Below, piece after piece: positions 1 through 6,675 of a stretch of 14,498 bases of DNA (positions are counted from its first letter, which is position 1; each line of letters opens with the position of its first letter). Source of the stretch: an uncultured Collinsella sp. (GTDB lineage: Bacteria > Actinomycetota > Coriobacteriia > Coriobacteriales > Coriobacteriaceae); the NCBI GenBank assembly GCA_937896835.1, contig CALBOJ010000118.1, positions 1-14,498 of the forward strand, in the 5' to 3' direction. The notes beneath the pieces were generated by a model. The model was not told the DNA's origin, ran no database searches, and was given only the letters and a program-made list of their open reading frames with translations. The translations under genes were made by a program, and so were the position numbers.

Positions 1-1
1 G

Positions 2-769
2 CAGATGCCCGCAGGCCGGGGCCTCGTGACGGCCCGGCCCTTCCGCAGTCCCCATCACAGTATTTCGACCGCAGGTCTTATCGGCGGTGGGCGCCCGGTG
101 CATCCGGGTGAGATCAGCCTGGCTCATGGCGGCGTGCTCTTTTTGGACGAGCTTGCCGAGTTTCCCACGAGTGTGCTGCAGACGCTGCGTCAGCCCATCG
201 AGCGCGGCTATGTGAGGATCGTGCGCGTCGACGGGGCCTTTACCTTCCCGTCGCGCTTTCAGCTGCTGGCTGCGAGCAATCCCTGTCCCTGCGGCTTTTT
301 GGGCGACCGTGAGGTGCCATGCCGCTGCTCGGCGGCGATGGTCGAGCGCTATCGGTCAAAGCTGCGCGGTCCTTTGGCCGACCGTATCGACATGATGATC
401 GATGTGACCCGTCCCGACCCTCAGGTGATTATCGAGGGTGCGGAGGGTATGTCGTCTGCCGAGTTACGTGACTACGTTGTGCGCGGTCGCGCTTTTCGCG
501 CTTGGCGCGAATCCCGTATGGACGATGCGGATGCCGAGGCCGAGGATGACGAGACACGGTCCATTGACGGCGTCGTTTCGACCTTTGAGCTCGATGATGC
601 GGCGGAGAAGTGTGTGCTCGGCCTGTCGAAGCGCACGCATCTCACGGGCCGCGGCATCGTGCGCCTGGTGCGTATCGCGCGTACCATCGCCGACGTCGCC
701 GAGAGCGAGCAAGTGACGCAGGACTACGTGCTCGAGGCGGCGATGTACCAGGGAAGGAGGGACCAATGA
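2..769 (+). CDS. comM: ComM/YifB-family Mg-chelatase-like AAA+ ATPase, C-terminal part (5' truncated by window)
   Basis: The frame is open from the first bases of the window, so the N-terminal Lon-like domain and the Walker A loop lie outside. Visible first is the family's R-P-F-R-S-P-H-H-S block with the following G-L-I-G-G-G. Next come a Walker B motif (GVLFLDEL, near bases 138-161), the sensor-1 region A-A-S-N-P-C-P-C-G, and the arginine-bearing stretch G-P-L-A-D-R-I-D. The C-terminal Mg_chelatase_C helices (L-T-G-R-G-I-V-R-L-V-R-I-A-R-T-I-A-D) end naturally a few residues after the Y-Q-G-R pattern. The acidic D/E-rich stretch near bases 520-560 is probably a variable linker. In the family, ComM is a hexameric branch-migration helicase that helps integrate transforming DNA. 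Being next to dprA, another single-strand-DNA handling protein, fits that role, although many non-competent bacteria keep both. The stop TGA overlaps the dprA start as ATGA, which implies translational coupling. Confidence 0.92.
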   Translation, partial: QMPAGRGLVTARPFRSPHHSISTAGLIGGGRPVHPGEISLAHGGVLFLDELAEFPTSVLQTLRQPIERGYVRIVRVDGAFTFPSRFQLLAASNPCPCGFLGDREVPCRCSAAMVERYRSKLRGPLADRIDMMIDVTRPDPQVIIEGAEGMSSAELRDYVVRGRAFRAWRESRMDDADAEAEDDETRSIDGVVSTFELDDAAEKCVLGLSKRTHLTGRGIVRLVRIARTIADVAESEQVTQDYVLEAAMYQGRRDQ

Positions 770-1701
770 TGGCCGAGGGGACCTTCGAGCTGCATCCAGG
801 TGACGCGTTGTATCCCGAGACCGTTTTGGAGCTTTCTGATGTACCCCTGACACTCTATGTGCGCGGCAACCCCGAGGTGCTTTCGACGCCCGCGCTCTCC
901 ATCATCGGCGCGCGCAAGGCCTCTCCGTATGGTCTTGCCGTGGCAGAGCTTGCGGCAAAGGTTGCGGTCGAGGCGGGCGTGACGGTAGTTTCGGGCGGCG
1001 CGGTCGGTTGTGACCAGGCCTCGGGTTGGGCTGCGGTCAATGCCGGCGGCAAACACGTCGTGGTGCTGGGGACGGGCGCCGACGTGGTCTACCCGCGTTC
1101 GAGCGCGGGGCTTATTACGCGCACGCTCGATACGGGTGGCGCGGTCGTGTCGATCTCTCCGTGGGGCATGGGTCCGCGCAAGTTTGCCTTTCCGCGCCGC
1201 AATCGCGTGATCGCGGCCCTGTCGCAAGCCCTCTTTGTATCCGAGGCGGGTATGCCTTCCGGGACGTTTTCTACAGCCGAGGCTGCTATGGATTTGGGGC
1301 GAGAACTTCTTGCCGTGCCGGGGTCGATCCTATCGCCCGAGTCGCGTGGCACGAATTACCTCATTGCGAACGGTGCCTGCTGCATCATCGACGAGGAATC
1401 TATCGAGATGGCTATTTCACGCATCTACGGCACCCTGCGCTACTCGCGCCCCGATGCTCCCGGCATTGCCGACCTGGATCAAACACAGCAGACCGTGATG
1501 CATGCACTCATCGCCTCTCCGCTCAAGGTCGACGACATCGCGGCACTCGTCTCGCTCGATGCCGTTGGCGTACTTAAGCTCCTGGGTTCGCTTGAGCTCG
1601 AGGGCCTTATCGAGCGCATGATGGATGGAAGGTATGCGCCCTCCAAGTTTGCCCTTCACGCCCAGACACCCTTCGGTCACAATGGAAAACATGTCAATTA
1701 G
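766..1701 (+). CDS. dprA: DprA/Smf DNA-processing protein
   Basis: The protein has 311 residues from the ATG at 766 (a second in-frame ATG follows at 769). An AAGGAGG at 754-760 serves either. It is a Rossmann-fold DprA: strand and G-A-R motif at residues 44-50 (LSIIGAR), V-S-G-G at 75-78, the L-G-T-G-A-D-V-V-Y-P segment at 101-110, F-P-R-R-N-R-V-I-A at 142-150, S-G-T-F-S-T-A at 165-171 and A-V-P-G at 183-186. A C-terminal winged helix (about 238-296) follows, as in many DprA proteins. The family loads RecA on incoming single-stranded DNA and protects it during transformation. Two oddities are visible. Only about 45 residues precede the Rossmann core, so the usual N-terminal SAM/HhH domain is missing. 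The normally A-R-G-I-D loop reads A-V-G-C-D. The ORF can be extended upstream to 610, but that part lies inside comM coding sequence and has no family likeness. The function is inferred from the family. Confidence 0.9.
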   Translation: MMAEGTFELHPGDALYPETVLELSDVPLTLYVRGNPEVLSTPALSIIGARKASPYGLAVAELAAKVAVEAGVTVVSGGAVGCDQASGWAAVNAGGKHVVVLGTGADVVYPRSSAGLITRTLDTGGAVVSISPWGMGPRKFAFPRRNRVIAALSQALFVSEAGMPSGTFSTAEAAMDLGRELLAVPGSILSPESRGTNYLIANGACCIIDEESIEMAISRIYGTLRYSRPDAPGIADLDQTQQTVMHALIASPLKVDDIAALVSLDAVGVLKLLGSLELEGLIERMMDGRYAPSKFALHAQTPFGHNGKHVN

Positions 1702-1715
1702 AAAGGTGTTTGCAG

Positions 1716-3053
1716 ATGCTGTTTGATCAGGTGACGGTTATCGGTGGCGGTCTGGCGGGTTCGGAGTGCGCGATTCAGCTGGCGGATCGCGGGTTTTCCG
1801 TAAAGCTGTGCGAGATGCGCCCCCAGGTGAGCTCCCCGGCCCACCATACCGATCACCTGGCAGAGCTCGTCTGCTCCAATTCGTTTAAGTCGACCCGTCC
1901 GGATTCCGCGGCTGGTTTGCTGAAGGCCGAGCTTAAGCGCATGGGTTCAGTCCTGCTCGATTGCGCCCATCGCGCGGCTGTTCCCGCCGGCGGTGCCCTG
2001 GCGGTCGACCGCGTCAAGTTTTCCGAGCTTGTCGAGGCCGAGGTTGCCGCCCGTCCCAATATCGAGGTCGCGCACGGCGAGGTCACGCAGATTCCCGAGG
2101 GCCACGTGGTCATTGCCGCGGGCCCGCTGTGTTCACCGGCGCTGAGCGAAGAGGTCATGAAGCTCGTCGGTGGCGACGCCCTTGCGTTCTTCGATGCCGC
2201 GGCGCCGATCGTCGATGCCTCCACGCTCGATATGGACGTGCTGTTTTCGCAGTCGCGCTACGAGGAGCAGGGGAGCGGCGACTATCTCAACGCTCCGCTC
2301 AACAAGGAGGAGTACGAGGCCTTTATCGAGGCACTTACCACTGCCGACCGCGTGGTGCTCAAAGACTTTGAGGGCGGCGATCTGTTCCAGGCCTGCCAAC
2401 CTGCCGAGGAAGTTGCGCGCACCGGCAAGGACGCCATTCGCTTTGGCGCCATGAAGCCCGTCGGCCTCACCGACCCGCGTACCGGACGTCGCCCCTGGGC
2501 GGCGATCCAGCTGCGCGCCGAGAACAAGGAGAAGACCGCCTATAACCTGGTGGGCTTCCAGACCAACCTGACCTTTGGCGAGCAGAAGCGCGTCTTCCAT
2601 ATGGTGCCGGGCCTGGAGAACGCTGAGTTCTTCCGCTACGGTGTCATGCACCGCAATACCTTTGTCGACGCCCCGCACGTGCTCGATGGCACCTTCGCCG
2701 TGCCCGGTACCGGTGTGCGCCTGGCCGGTCAGATCACCGGCACCGAGGGGTACATGGAAGCCGTGGCGACAGGTCTGCTCGCGGCGCTCAACACCTATGC
2801 CGATGCTATCGGTGCCGCGGGCGTCGAGTTGCCGCGTGTGGGTGCCCTGGGTGCGCTCGTGGGCTATGCGACCGATCCTGCCACCGTGGGCTATCAGCCC
2901 ATGCATGTCAACTTTGGCCTGGTGCCGCCACTCGAGGATGGTAAGCGCCACAGCAAGCGCGACCGCTACCAGGCCTATACGGACCGTGCGCTCGAGGCCC
3001 TTGATGCCTATCTGGCCACTCGTCCTGATCTGTTTGGAGGCGACCGGTCATAG
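1716..3053 (+). CDS. trmFO: Methylenetetrahydrofolate-tRNA (uracil-5-)-methyltransferase TrmFO
   Basis: The protein has 445 residues, near the family norm of about 435-450. It uses 5,10-methylenetetrahydrofolate and FAD to make the C5 methyl of U54 (T-loop ribothymidine) in tRNA. The N-terminus carries an FAD-binding dinucleotide fold (VIGGGLAGSECA, residues 8-19). Cys53 in L-V-C-S-N-S and Cys227 in F-Q-A-C-Q-P correspond to the two conserved cysteines known from the Bacillus enzyme (Cys53, Cys226). G-T-E-G-Y-M-E near 342-348 and the histidine/asparagine-rich P-M-H-V-N-F-G near 395-401 are also typical. I chose the ATG at 1716, six bases after a TTG that is also in frame, because GAAAGGTG at 1701-1708 is well spaced for it. 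The gene follows dprA after a short gap. It ends in TAG at 3051-3053, which overlaps the proposed ATA start of xerC. The same trmFO-xerC pair occurs in Bacillus (gid-codV). Confidence 0.95.
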   Translation: MLFDQVTVIGGGLAGSECAIQLADRGFSVKLCEMRPQVSSPAHHTDHLAELVCSNSFKSTRPDSAAGLLKAELKRMGSVLLDCAHRAAVPAGGALAVDRVKFSELVEAEVAARPNIEVAHGEVTQIPEGHVVIAAGPLCSPALSEEVMKLVGGDALAFFDAAAPIVDASTLDMDVLFSQSRYEEQGSGDYLNAPLNKEEYEAFIEALTTADRVVLKDFEGGDLFQACQPAEEVARTGKDAIRFGAMKPVGLTDPRTGRRPWAAIQLRAENKEKTAYNLVGFQTNLTFGEQKRVFHMVPGLENAEFFRYGVMHRNTFVDAPHVLDGTFAVPGTGVRLAGQITGTEGYMEAVATGLLAALNTYADAIGAAGVELPRVGALGALVGYATDPATVGYQPMHVNFGLVPPLEDGKRHSKRDRYQAYTDRALEALDAYLATRPDLFGGDRS

Positions 3054-3970
3054 CCTTTGACCTGTACGACACCGTCGACTCGTTTATCGCCTATATCTCA
3101 CGTGTCGAGGGACTTTCTCCCAACACGGTGACGGCCTATGGCTCGAGGCTGGAGCGCTTCGCTGCCTGGTGCGAGCGCGAGGATATCGATGCTTTCGCTG
3201 CCGACGTGCGCACCATTCGCCGCTATCTTGCCGAGCTTTCGCGTGGGCAGGTGGCTCCCCGAACGCTTGCGGCGCATCTGTCGGCTATCCGATCGCTCTA
3301 TCGATGGATGGCTGCCGAGGGGGTCGTGGAGGGCGATGTGGTCTCGGCAATTTCCTCGCCCAAGCTCCCGCGCGATCTACCCGGTGTGCTGACGACCCAA
3401 CAGGTGGAGGCGCTGCTCAAGACGCCTGATACCTCAACACCCGCGGGACTGCGCGATGCGACGATGCTCGAGCTGCTCTATGCCTCGGGCGCCCGTATCT
3501 CTGAGCTCGCAGCACTCAATGTGGAGTCCATTGCGTGGTCCGAACGCACGCTGCGCCTGTGGGGCAAGGGGAGCAAAGAACGTATCGTCCCTCTGTATCG
3601 TCGTGCGCTCGAGGCGACGCGTCTCTATATTGAGGAGGGGAGGCCGGAGTTGCTCGCTCAGGCAAAGCGTCGTGACCCCGTTACCGGGCCGCATCCGCTG
3701 CTTATATCGGCGCGCGGTAATCGCATGAGTGCCGCCATGCTCAGGCGGCGGTTTCATACGCTGGCGACGCTCGCCGGCATGCCTGCCGACATCGCCCCGC
3801 ATGCGATGCGCCATACCTTTGCGACCGACTTGCTCGAGGGCGGTGCGGACCTGCGCTCGGTTCAAGAGCTGCTGGGCCATGCGAGCCTGTCCACGACGCA
3901 GATCTACACGCATCTCACACCCGATCGGCTTAAGCGGGCTGTGTCTCAAGCCCATCCCCGCGGCGAATAG
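3050..3970 (+). CDS. xerC: XerC-type tyrosine recombinase (apparent ATA start)
   Basis: This is a site-specific tyrosine recombinase of the Xer family, which resolves chromosome dimers at dif. Numbered from the ATA at 3050 it has 306 residues. All catalytic residues are present: Arg149 (A-S-G-A-R-I-S-E-L), Lys173 (G-K-G-S-K), His251 and Arg254 (H-A-M-R-H-T-F-A), His277 (G-H-A-S-L) and nucleophile Tyr286 (T-Q-I-Y-T-H). Arg149 and Lys173 sit within one residue of E. coli XerC/XerD Arg148 and Lys172, which supports a start near 3050. There is no ATG, GTG or TTG between the in-frame stop at 3026-3028 and a GTG at 3128. Starting at 3128 would remove part of the N-terminal SAM-like DNA-binding domain (F-I-A-Y-I-S-R-V-E-G-L-S-P-N-T). 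A GGAGG at 3036-3040 lies nine bases before the ATA, which overlaps the trmFO stop as ATAG. XerC rather than XerD is suggested by the trmFO neighbour only. Confidence 0.88.
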   Translation: MAFDLYDTVDSFIAYISRVEGLSPNTVTAYGSRLERFAAWCEREDIDAFAADVRTIRRYLAELSRGQVAPRTLAAHLSAIRSLYRWMAAEGVVEGDVVSAISSPKLPRDLPGVLTTQQVEALLKTPDTSTPAGLRDATMLELLYASGARISELAALNVESIAWSERTLRLWGKGSKERIVPLYRRALEATRLYIEEGRPELLAQAKRRDPVTGPHPLLISARGNRMSAAMLRRRFHTLATLAGMPADIAPHAMRHTFATDLLEGGADLRSVQELLGHASLSTTQIYTHLTPDRLKRAVSQAHPRGE

Positions 3971-4019
3971 TGGCTGGGACGTCCCGCGCCGCGCTCAGGT
4001 GTGTGGTTTTGATTGCGGG

Positions 4020-4048
4020 TTGGCAGGAAGATGCATTCCTGCTATCAT
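4020..4048 (+). promoter_or_regulatory. Sigma70-type promoter of rpsB-tsf
   Basis: TTGGCA at 4020-4025 and TATCAT at 4043-4048 are separated by exactly 17 bases, close to the housekeeping consensus. A start near 4055 would give a leader of about 135 nt before rpsB. No other promoter this good is visible in the 219-base xerC-rpsB gap. A 7-bp inverted repeat lies in the spacer and is listed separately. Confidence 0.65.
4023..4042. repeat. Inverted repeat filling the rpsB promoter spacer
   Basis: GCAGGAA (4023-4029) and TTCCTGC (4036-4042) are perfect inverted arms around a 6-base centre (GATGCA). The element runs from inside the -35 hexamer to the edge of the -10 hexamer. That is where a repressor, or an activator that twists the spacer, would bind. 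It may also be chance symmetry. No regulator is identified. Confidence 0.35.
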
Positions 4049-4054
4049 TCATCG

Positions 4055-4189
4055 GGTTGCTTCACGGCAACAGGTTTTTATCACGCACGCGCGGCTACTT
4101 CATACCGTGGTGCCCGGGCTTTGGTAGCACATGTCCGGGTTGGTTTTGGAGGATGACCCCGCGCGGAGGCAAACCACAGGAGGTTTAAC
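4055..4189 (+). promoter_or_regulatory. 5' leader of rpsB, possible regulatory RNA
   Basis: The leader runs from the predicted start to the rpsB ATG. Visible pairings are GTTGC/GCAAC (4056-4060 with 4067-4071) followed by GGTTTTTA, CCCGG/CCGGG around 4113-4138, and AAACC/GGTTT (4171-4175 with 4182-4186). The last would fold the AGGAGG ribosome binding site (4178-4183) into a small hairpin. GTGGT at 4107-4111 could instead pair with ACCAC at 4173-4177, giving an alternative fold. Ribosomal protein S2 represses its own leader in some bacteria. Whether that happens here cannot be told from one sequence. Confidence 0.3.
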
Positions 4190-4918
4190 ATGGCTACCAA
4201 GATTAATATCCGCACCCTGCTCGAGGCCGGCTGCCACTTCGGTCACCAGACCCGTCGCTGGAACCCCAAGATGAAGCCGTTCATCTTCGGTGAGCGCAAC
4301 GGCATCTACATCCTCGACCTCAAGCAGACCATCCTCGACGCCGACCAGGCCTACACCTTCGTCAAGAACGTCGCCAAGGGCGGCAACGTGCTGTTCGTCG
4401 GCACCAAGAAGCAGGCTCAGGAGGCCGTCAAGAACGCTGCTGAGCGCGCCAACATGCCTTACATCAACCAGCGTTGGCTCGGCGGCATGCTGACCAACTT
4501 CGTCACCATCCGCTCCCGCATCAACCGCATGGAGGAGCTCGAGGCCATGGTCGAGGACGGCCGCATGGCAGTGCTCCCCAAGAAGGAGCAGGCTGTTCTC
4601 GGCAAGGAGCTCACCAAGCTCCAGACCAACCTCGGTGGTGCCCGCGACATGAAGGGTCTGCCCCAGGCTCTCTTCGTCATCGACACCAAGCGCGAGGAGA
4701 ACGCCATCAAGGAGGCTCAGCGCCTGAACATCCCCGTCGTCGCTCTGATCGACACCAACTCCGATCCCGACGAGGTCGAGTACGGCATCCCCTGCAACGA
4801 TGACGCTATCTCTGCTGTCACCCTTATGTGCGAGCTCATGGCTGACGCCTGCCTCGCTGGCTCCGGCAAGGAGCAGGTCTCCGAGGCCGAGATGGCCGCT
4901 GAGCCCAAGGCCGAGTAA
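4190..4918 (+). CDS. rpsB: 30S ribosomal protein S2
   Basis: The 242-residue protein shows the S2 signature throughout. The N-terminal L-L-E-A-G-C-H-F-G-H-Q-T-R-R-W-N-P-K-M begins near residue 10. It is followed by the conserved I-Y-I-L-D-L-K-Q-T, F-V-G-T-K-K-Q-A, the W-L-G-G-M-L-T-N-F segment, and the late P-V-V-A-L-I-D-T-N-S-D-P block that ends the core. A short, acidic, variable tail (E-A-E-M-A-A-E-P-K-A-E) closes it. S2 sits on the solvent side of the 30S head-body junction and helps bring S1 or mRNA to the small subunit. The start is fixed by AGGAGG at 4178-4183, six bases before the ATG. Codon use is strongly biased to C-ending codons, as expected for very high expression. It is transcribed with tsf, 45 bases downstream. 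Confidence 0.98.
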   Translation: MATKINIRTLLEAGCHFGHQTRRWNPKMKPFIFGERNGIYILDLKQTILDADQAYTFVKNVAKGGNVLFVGTKKQAQEAVKNAAERANMPYINQRWLGGMLTNFVTIRSRINRMEELEAMVEDGRMAVLPKKEQAVLGKELTKLQTNLGGARDMKGLPQALFVIDTKREENAIKEAQRLNIPVVALIDTNSDPDEVEYGIPCNDDAISAVTLMCELMADACLAGSGKEQVSEAEMAAEPKAE

Positions 4919-4963
4919 ATCAGTCTTAGTTAATTCTTTTTCATCTCTTTGAAAGGAACCACA

Positions 4964-5833
4964 ATGGCCCAGATTACCGCCGCTATGGTCAAGCAGCTCC
5001 GCGAGATGACCGACTCCCCGATGATGGAGTGCAAGAAGGCTCTCGTCGAGGCTGACGGCGACATGGACGCCGCTGTCGACGTTCTGCGTAAGAACGGCCT
5101 TGCCAAGGCTGCCAAGAAGGCTGGCCGTGAGACCAACGAGGGCGCTGTCGCCGCGTTCGTCTCCGAGGATGGCAAGACCGGCGCTCTGCTCGAGCTCTCC
5201 TGCGAGACCGACTTCGTTGGCTCCAACGCCAAGTTCACTGGCTTTGCTTCCAAGGTCGCTGAGGTTGTCGCTACCACCGAGCCTGCTGACGTCGACGCTC
5301 TGCTCGAGAAGCCGATGGGCGAGGAGACCGTTTCCTCCGAGCTCACCGAGATGATTCACATCATGGGCGAGAACATGAAGATCTCCCGCTTCGCTGCCCG
5401 CAAGGCCGAGAACGGCGCGCTCGCTTCTTACATCCACATGGGTGGTAAGATCGGCGTCCTCGTCGAGTTTGCTTTCGAGAAGGCCGAGACCGCTCAGGCT
5501 GAGTCCTTCAAGACCTTCGCTCACGACGTTGCCCTTCAGGTTGCCGCCGTCGCACCGATCTGCGCCACCCGCGATCAGGTTCCGGCCGAGACCGTCGAGC
5601 ACGAGAAGCAGATCTACATGGCCCAGGCTGCCGAGTCCGGCAAGCCCGAGGCTATCCAGGAGAAGATGGCTGTCGGCCGTCTGGAGAAGTTCTACAAGCA
5701 GTCCGTGCTCACCGAGCAGGAGTTCATCAAGGACAGCTCCCTCACCATCAAGAAGTACGCTGAGCAGGTCTCCAAGGAGCTCGGCGACACCATTACCGTC
5801 GTTGCCTTTGACCGTCTGGTCCGTGGCGAGTAA
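4964..5833 (+). CDS. tsf: Translation elongation factor Ts
   Basis: EF-Ts, the guanine-nucleotide exchange factor that recycles EF-Tu-GDP in the cytoplasm, has 289 residues, normal for the long form. The N-terminal UBA-like domain contains V-K-Q-L-R-E-M-T-D-S-P-M-M-E-C-K-K-A-L (about residues 9-27), where most homologues have T-G-A-G in place of T-D-S-P. The core opens with L-E-L-S-C-E-T-D-F-V, the segment that contacts EF-Tu. The region about 185-235 (Q-V-A-A-V-A-P, then Q-I-Y-M-A-Q-A) is the coiled-coil and second core half. The ATG at 4964 is chosen over an in-frame TTG at 4949 because GAAAGGA (4951-4957) precedes it correctly and the family N-terminus starts there. It is followed at once by a strong terminator, so rpsB-tsf forms a two-gene unit. 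Confidence 0.98.
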   Translation: MAQITAAMVKQLREMTDSPMMECKKALVEADGDMDAAVDVLRKNGLAKAAKKAGRETNEGAVAAFVSEDGKTGALLELSCETDFVGSNAKFTGFASKVAEVVATTEPADVDALLEKPMGEETVSSELTEMIHIMGENMKISRFAARKAENGALASYIHMGGKIGVLVEFAFEKAETAQAESFKTFAHDVALQVAAVAPICATRDQVPAETVEHEKQIYMAQAAESGKPEAIQEKMAVGRLEKFYKQSVLTEQEFIKDSSLTIKKYAEQVSKELGDTITVVAFDRLVRGE

Positions 5834-5856
5834 ATAAGCTCTTGTAGCTGGTAATG

Positions 5857-5891
5857 AGCAGGCTGTGGGTTTTACTCACAGCCTGCTTTTT
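5857..5891 (+). terminator. Intrinsic terminator after tsf
   Basis: AGCAGGCTGTG (5857-5867) pairs perfectly with CACAGCCTGCT (5877-5887). This gives an 11-bp stem with a 9-base loop, running into a T tract at 5887-5891. It separates the rpsB-tsf unit from pyrH. Confidence 0.92.
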
Positions 5892-5912
5892 CATGGCTCT
5901 TATCAGAGCCTT

Positions 5913-5921
5913 TGATATCAT
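5913..5921 (+). promoter_or_regulatory. Extended -10 promoter of pyrH
   Basis: TGATATCAT fits the extended -10 form TGn-TATAAT (TG at 5913-5914, hexamer 5916-5921), and no convincing -35 is visible 17 bases upstream. The tsf terminator lies directly before it, so the pyrH unit needs a promoter here. Transcription would start near 5928 and give a short leader of about 23 nt. Confidence 0.45.
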
Positions 5922-5950
5922 ATTGAGAGTCTAATTAAAGGAGGATCGCT

Positions 5951-6673
5951 TTGTCCGACATCCGATATAAACGCGTGCTTCTTAAGCTTTCCGGCGAAGC
6001 ACTGATGGGCGACGGCCAATATGGCATTGACCCCAAGGTTACCGACCATCTTGCCAAGCAGGTCAAGGAGCTGCTCGCCGTTGGCCATGAGGTCGGCGTC
6101 GTTGTCGGCGGCGGCAATATTTTCCGTGGCATGGCCGGCGCTGCCGGTGGCATGGAGCGTGCTCAGGCCGACTACATGGGCATGCTCGCGACCGTTATGA
6201 ACGCGCTCGCCCTGCAGGATGCTTTCGAGCATAACGACGTTCCCTGCCGTGTGATGAGCGCTATCCAGATGAACGAGATCTGCGAGCCCTATATTCGACG
6301 TCGCGCCATCAACCACCTTTCCAAGGGTAATGTCGTTATTTTTGCCGCCGGTTCGGGCAATCCTTACTTTACGACCGACACCGCCGCGGCTCTTCGTGCG
6401 TGCGAGATCGGCGCCGAGATTCTGATTAAAGCCACCAAGGTTGACGGCATCTACGACAAGGATCCCGTCAAGTGCGCCGACGCTGTCCGGTTTGACAAGA
6501 TTACCTATCACGAGGTTCTTGTCCGCGGTCTGCAGGTTATGGATTCCACGGCTACGGCGCTGTGCCAGGATAACCGTATGCCGATTTTGGTCCTCAACAT
6601 CGATGGCGAGGACACCGTCAAGCGCGCGCTTTCGGGTGAGCCCGTCGGCACGCTCGTCTATCAGGAGGATTAA
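5951..6673 (+). CDS. pyrH: Uridylate kinase (UMP kinase)
   Basis: PyrH is the bacterial hexameric UMP kinase of the amino-acid-kinase fold. It makes UDP from UMP and ATP and is usually activated by GTP and inhibited by UTP. The length of 240 residues is typical. Visible motifs are the phosphate-binding K-L-S-G-E-A-L near residues 12-18, V-G-G-G-N-I-F-R-G near 55-64, A-D-Y-M-G-M-L-A-T-V-M-N-A near 74-86, the G-N-P-Y-F-T-T-D-T-A-A-A-L block and A-T-K-V-D-G-I-Y-D-K-D-P near residues 160-175. The start codon is TTG with AAAGGAGG at 5937-5944, six bases upstream. No ATG or GTG lies near the family's usual N-terminus. It opens the third transcription unit, and the frr ribosome binding site is inside its last codons. 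Confidence 0.97.
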   Translation: MSDIRYKRVLLKLSGEALMGDGQYGIDPKVTDHLAKQVKELLAVGHEVGVVVGGGNIFRGMAGAAGGMERAQADYMGMLATVMNALALQDAFEHNDVPCRVMSAIQMNEICEPYIRRRAINHLSKGNVVIFAAGSGNPYFTTDTAAALRACEIGAEILIKATKVDGIYDKDPVKCADAVRFDKITYHEVLVRGLQVMDSTATALCQDNRMPILVLNIDGEDTVKRALSGEPVGTLVYQED

Positions 6674-6675
6674 GC

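Noticed and set aside
610..765. An upstream extension of dprA by 52 codons
   Set aside because: It lies wholly inside comM coding sequence, its peptide is Arg/Ala-rich frame-shadow type, and the strong AAGGAGG points to 766.
3976..3985. Palindrome GGGACGTCCC after xerC as a terminator
   Set aside because: It has no loop and no T tract. No convincing terminator for the comM-xerC unit is visible.
3970..4188. A 72-codon + strand frame between xerC and rpsB
   Set aside because: It begins at a GTG without a ribosome binding site, runs through the rpsB promoter and leader, and resembles no family.
4153..4188. An 11-codon leader peptide (ATG at 4153, TAA at 4186-4188) just before rpsB
   Set aside because: The GGAGG at 4148-4152 touches the ATG with no spacing, so initiation is unlikely. 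No run of regulatory codons is present.
4100..5602. A 500-codon open frame on the minus strand across rpsB and tsf
   Set aside because: It is a mirror of two highly biased genes in the same frame phase. Avoided TTA, CTA and TCA codons leave no stops on the other strand. The product is a low-complexity Leu/Gly/Val/Asp-rich chain without any family motif.
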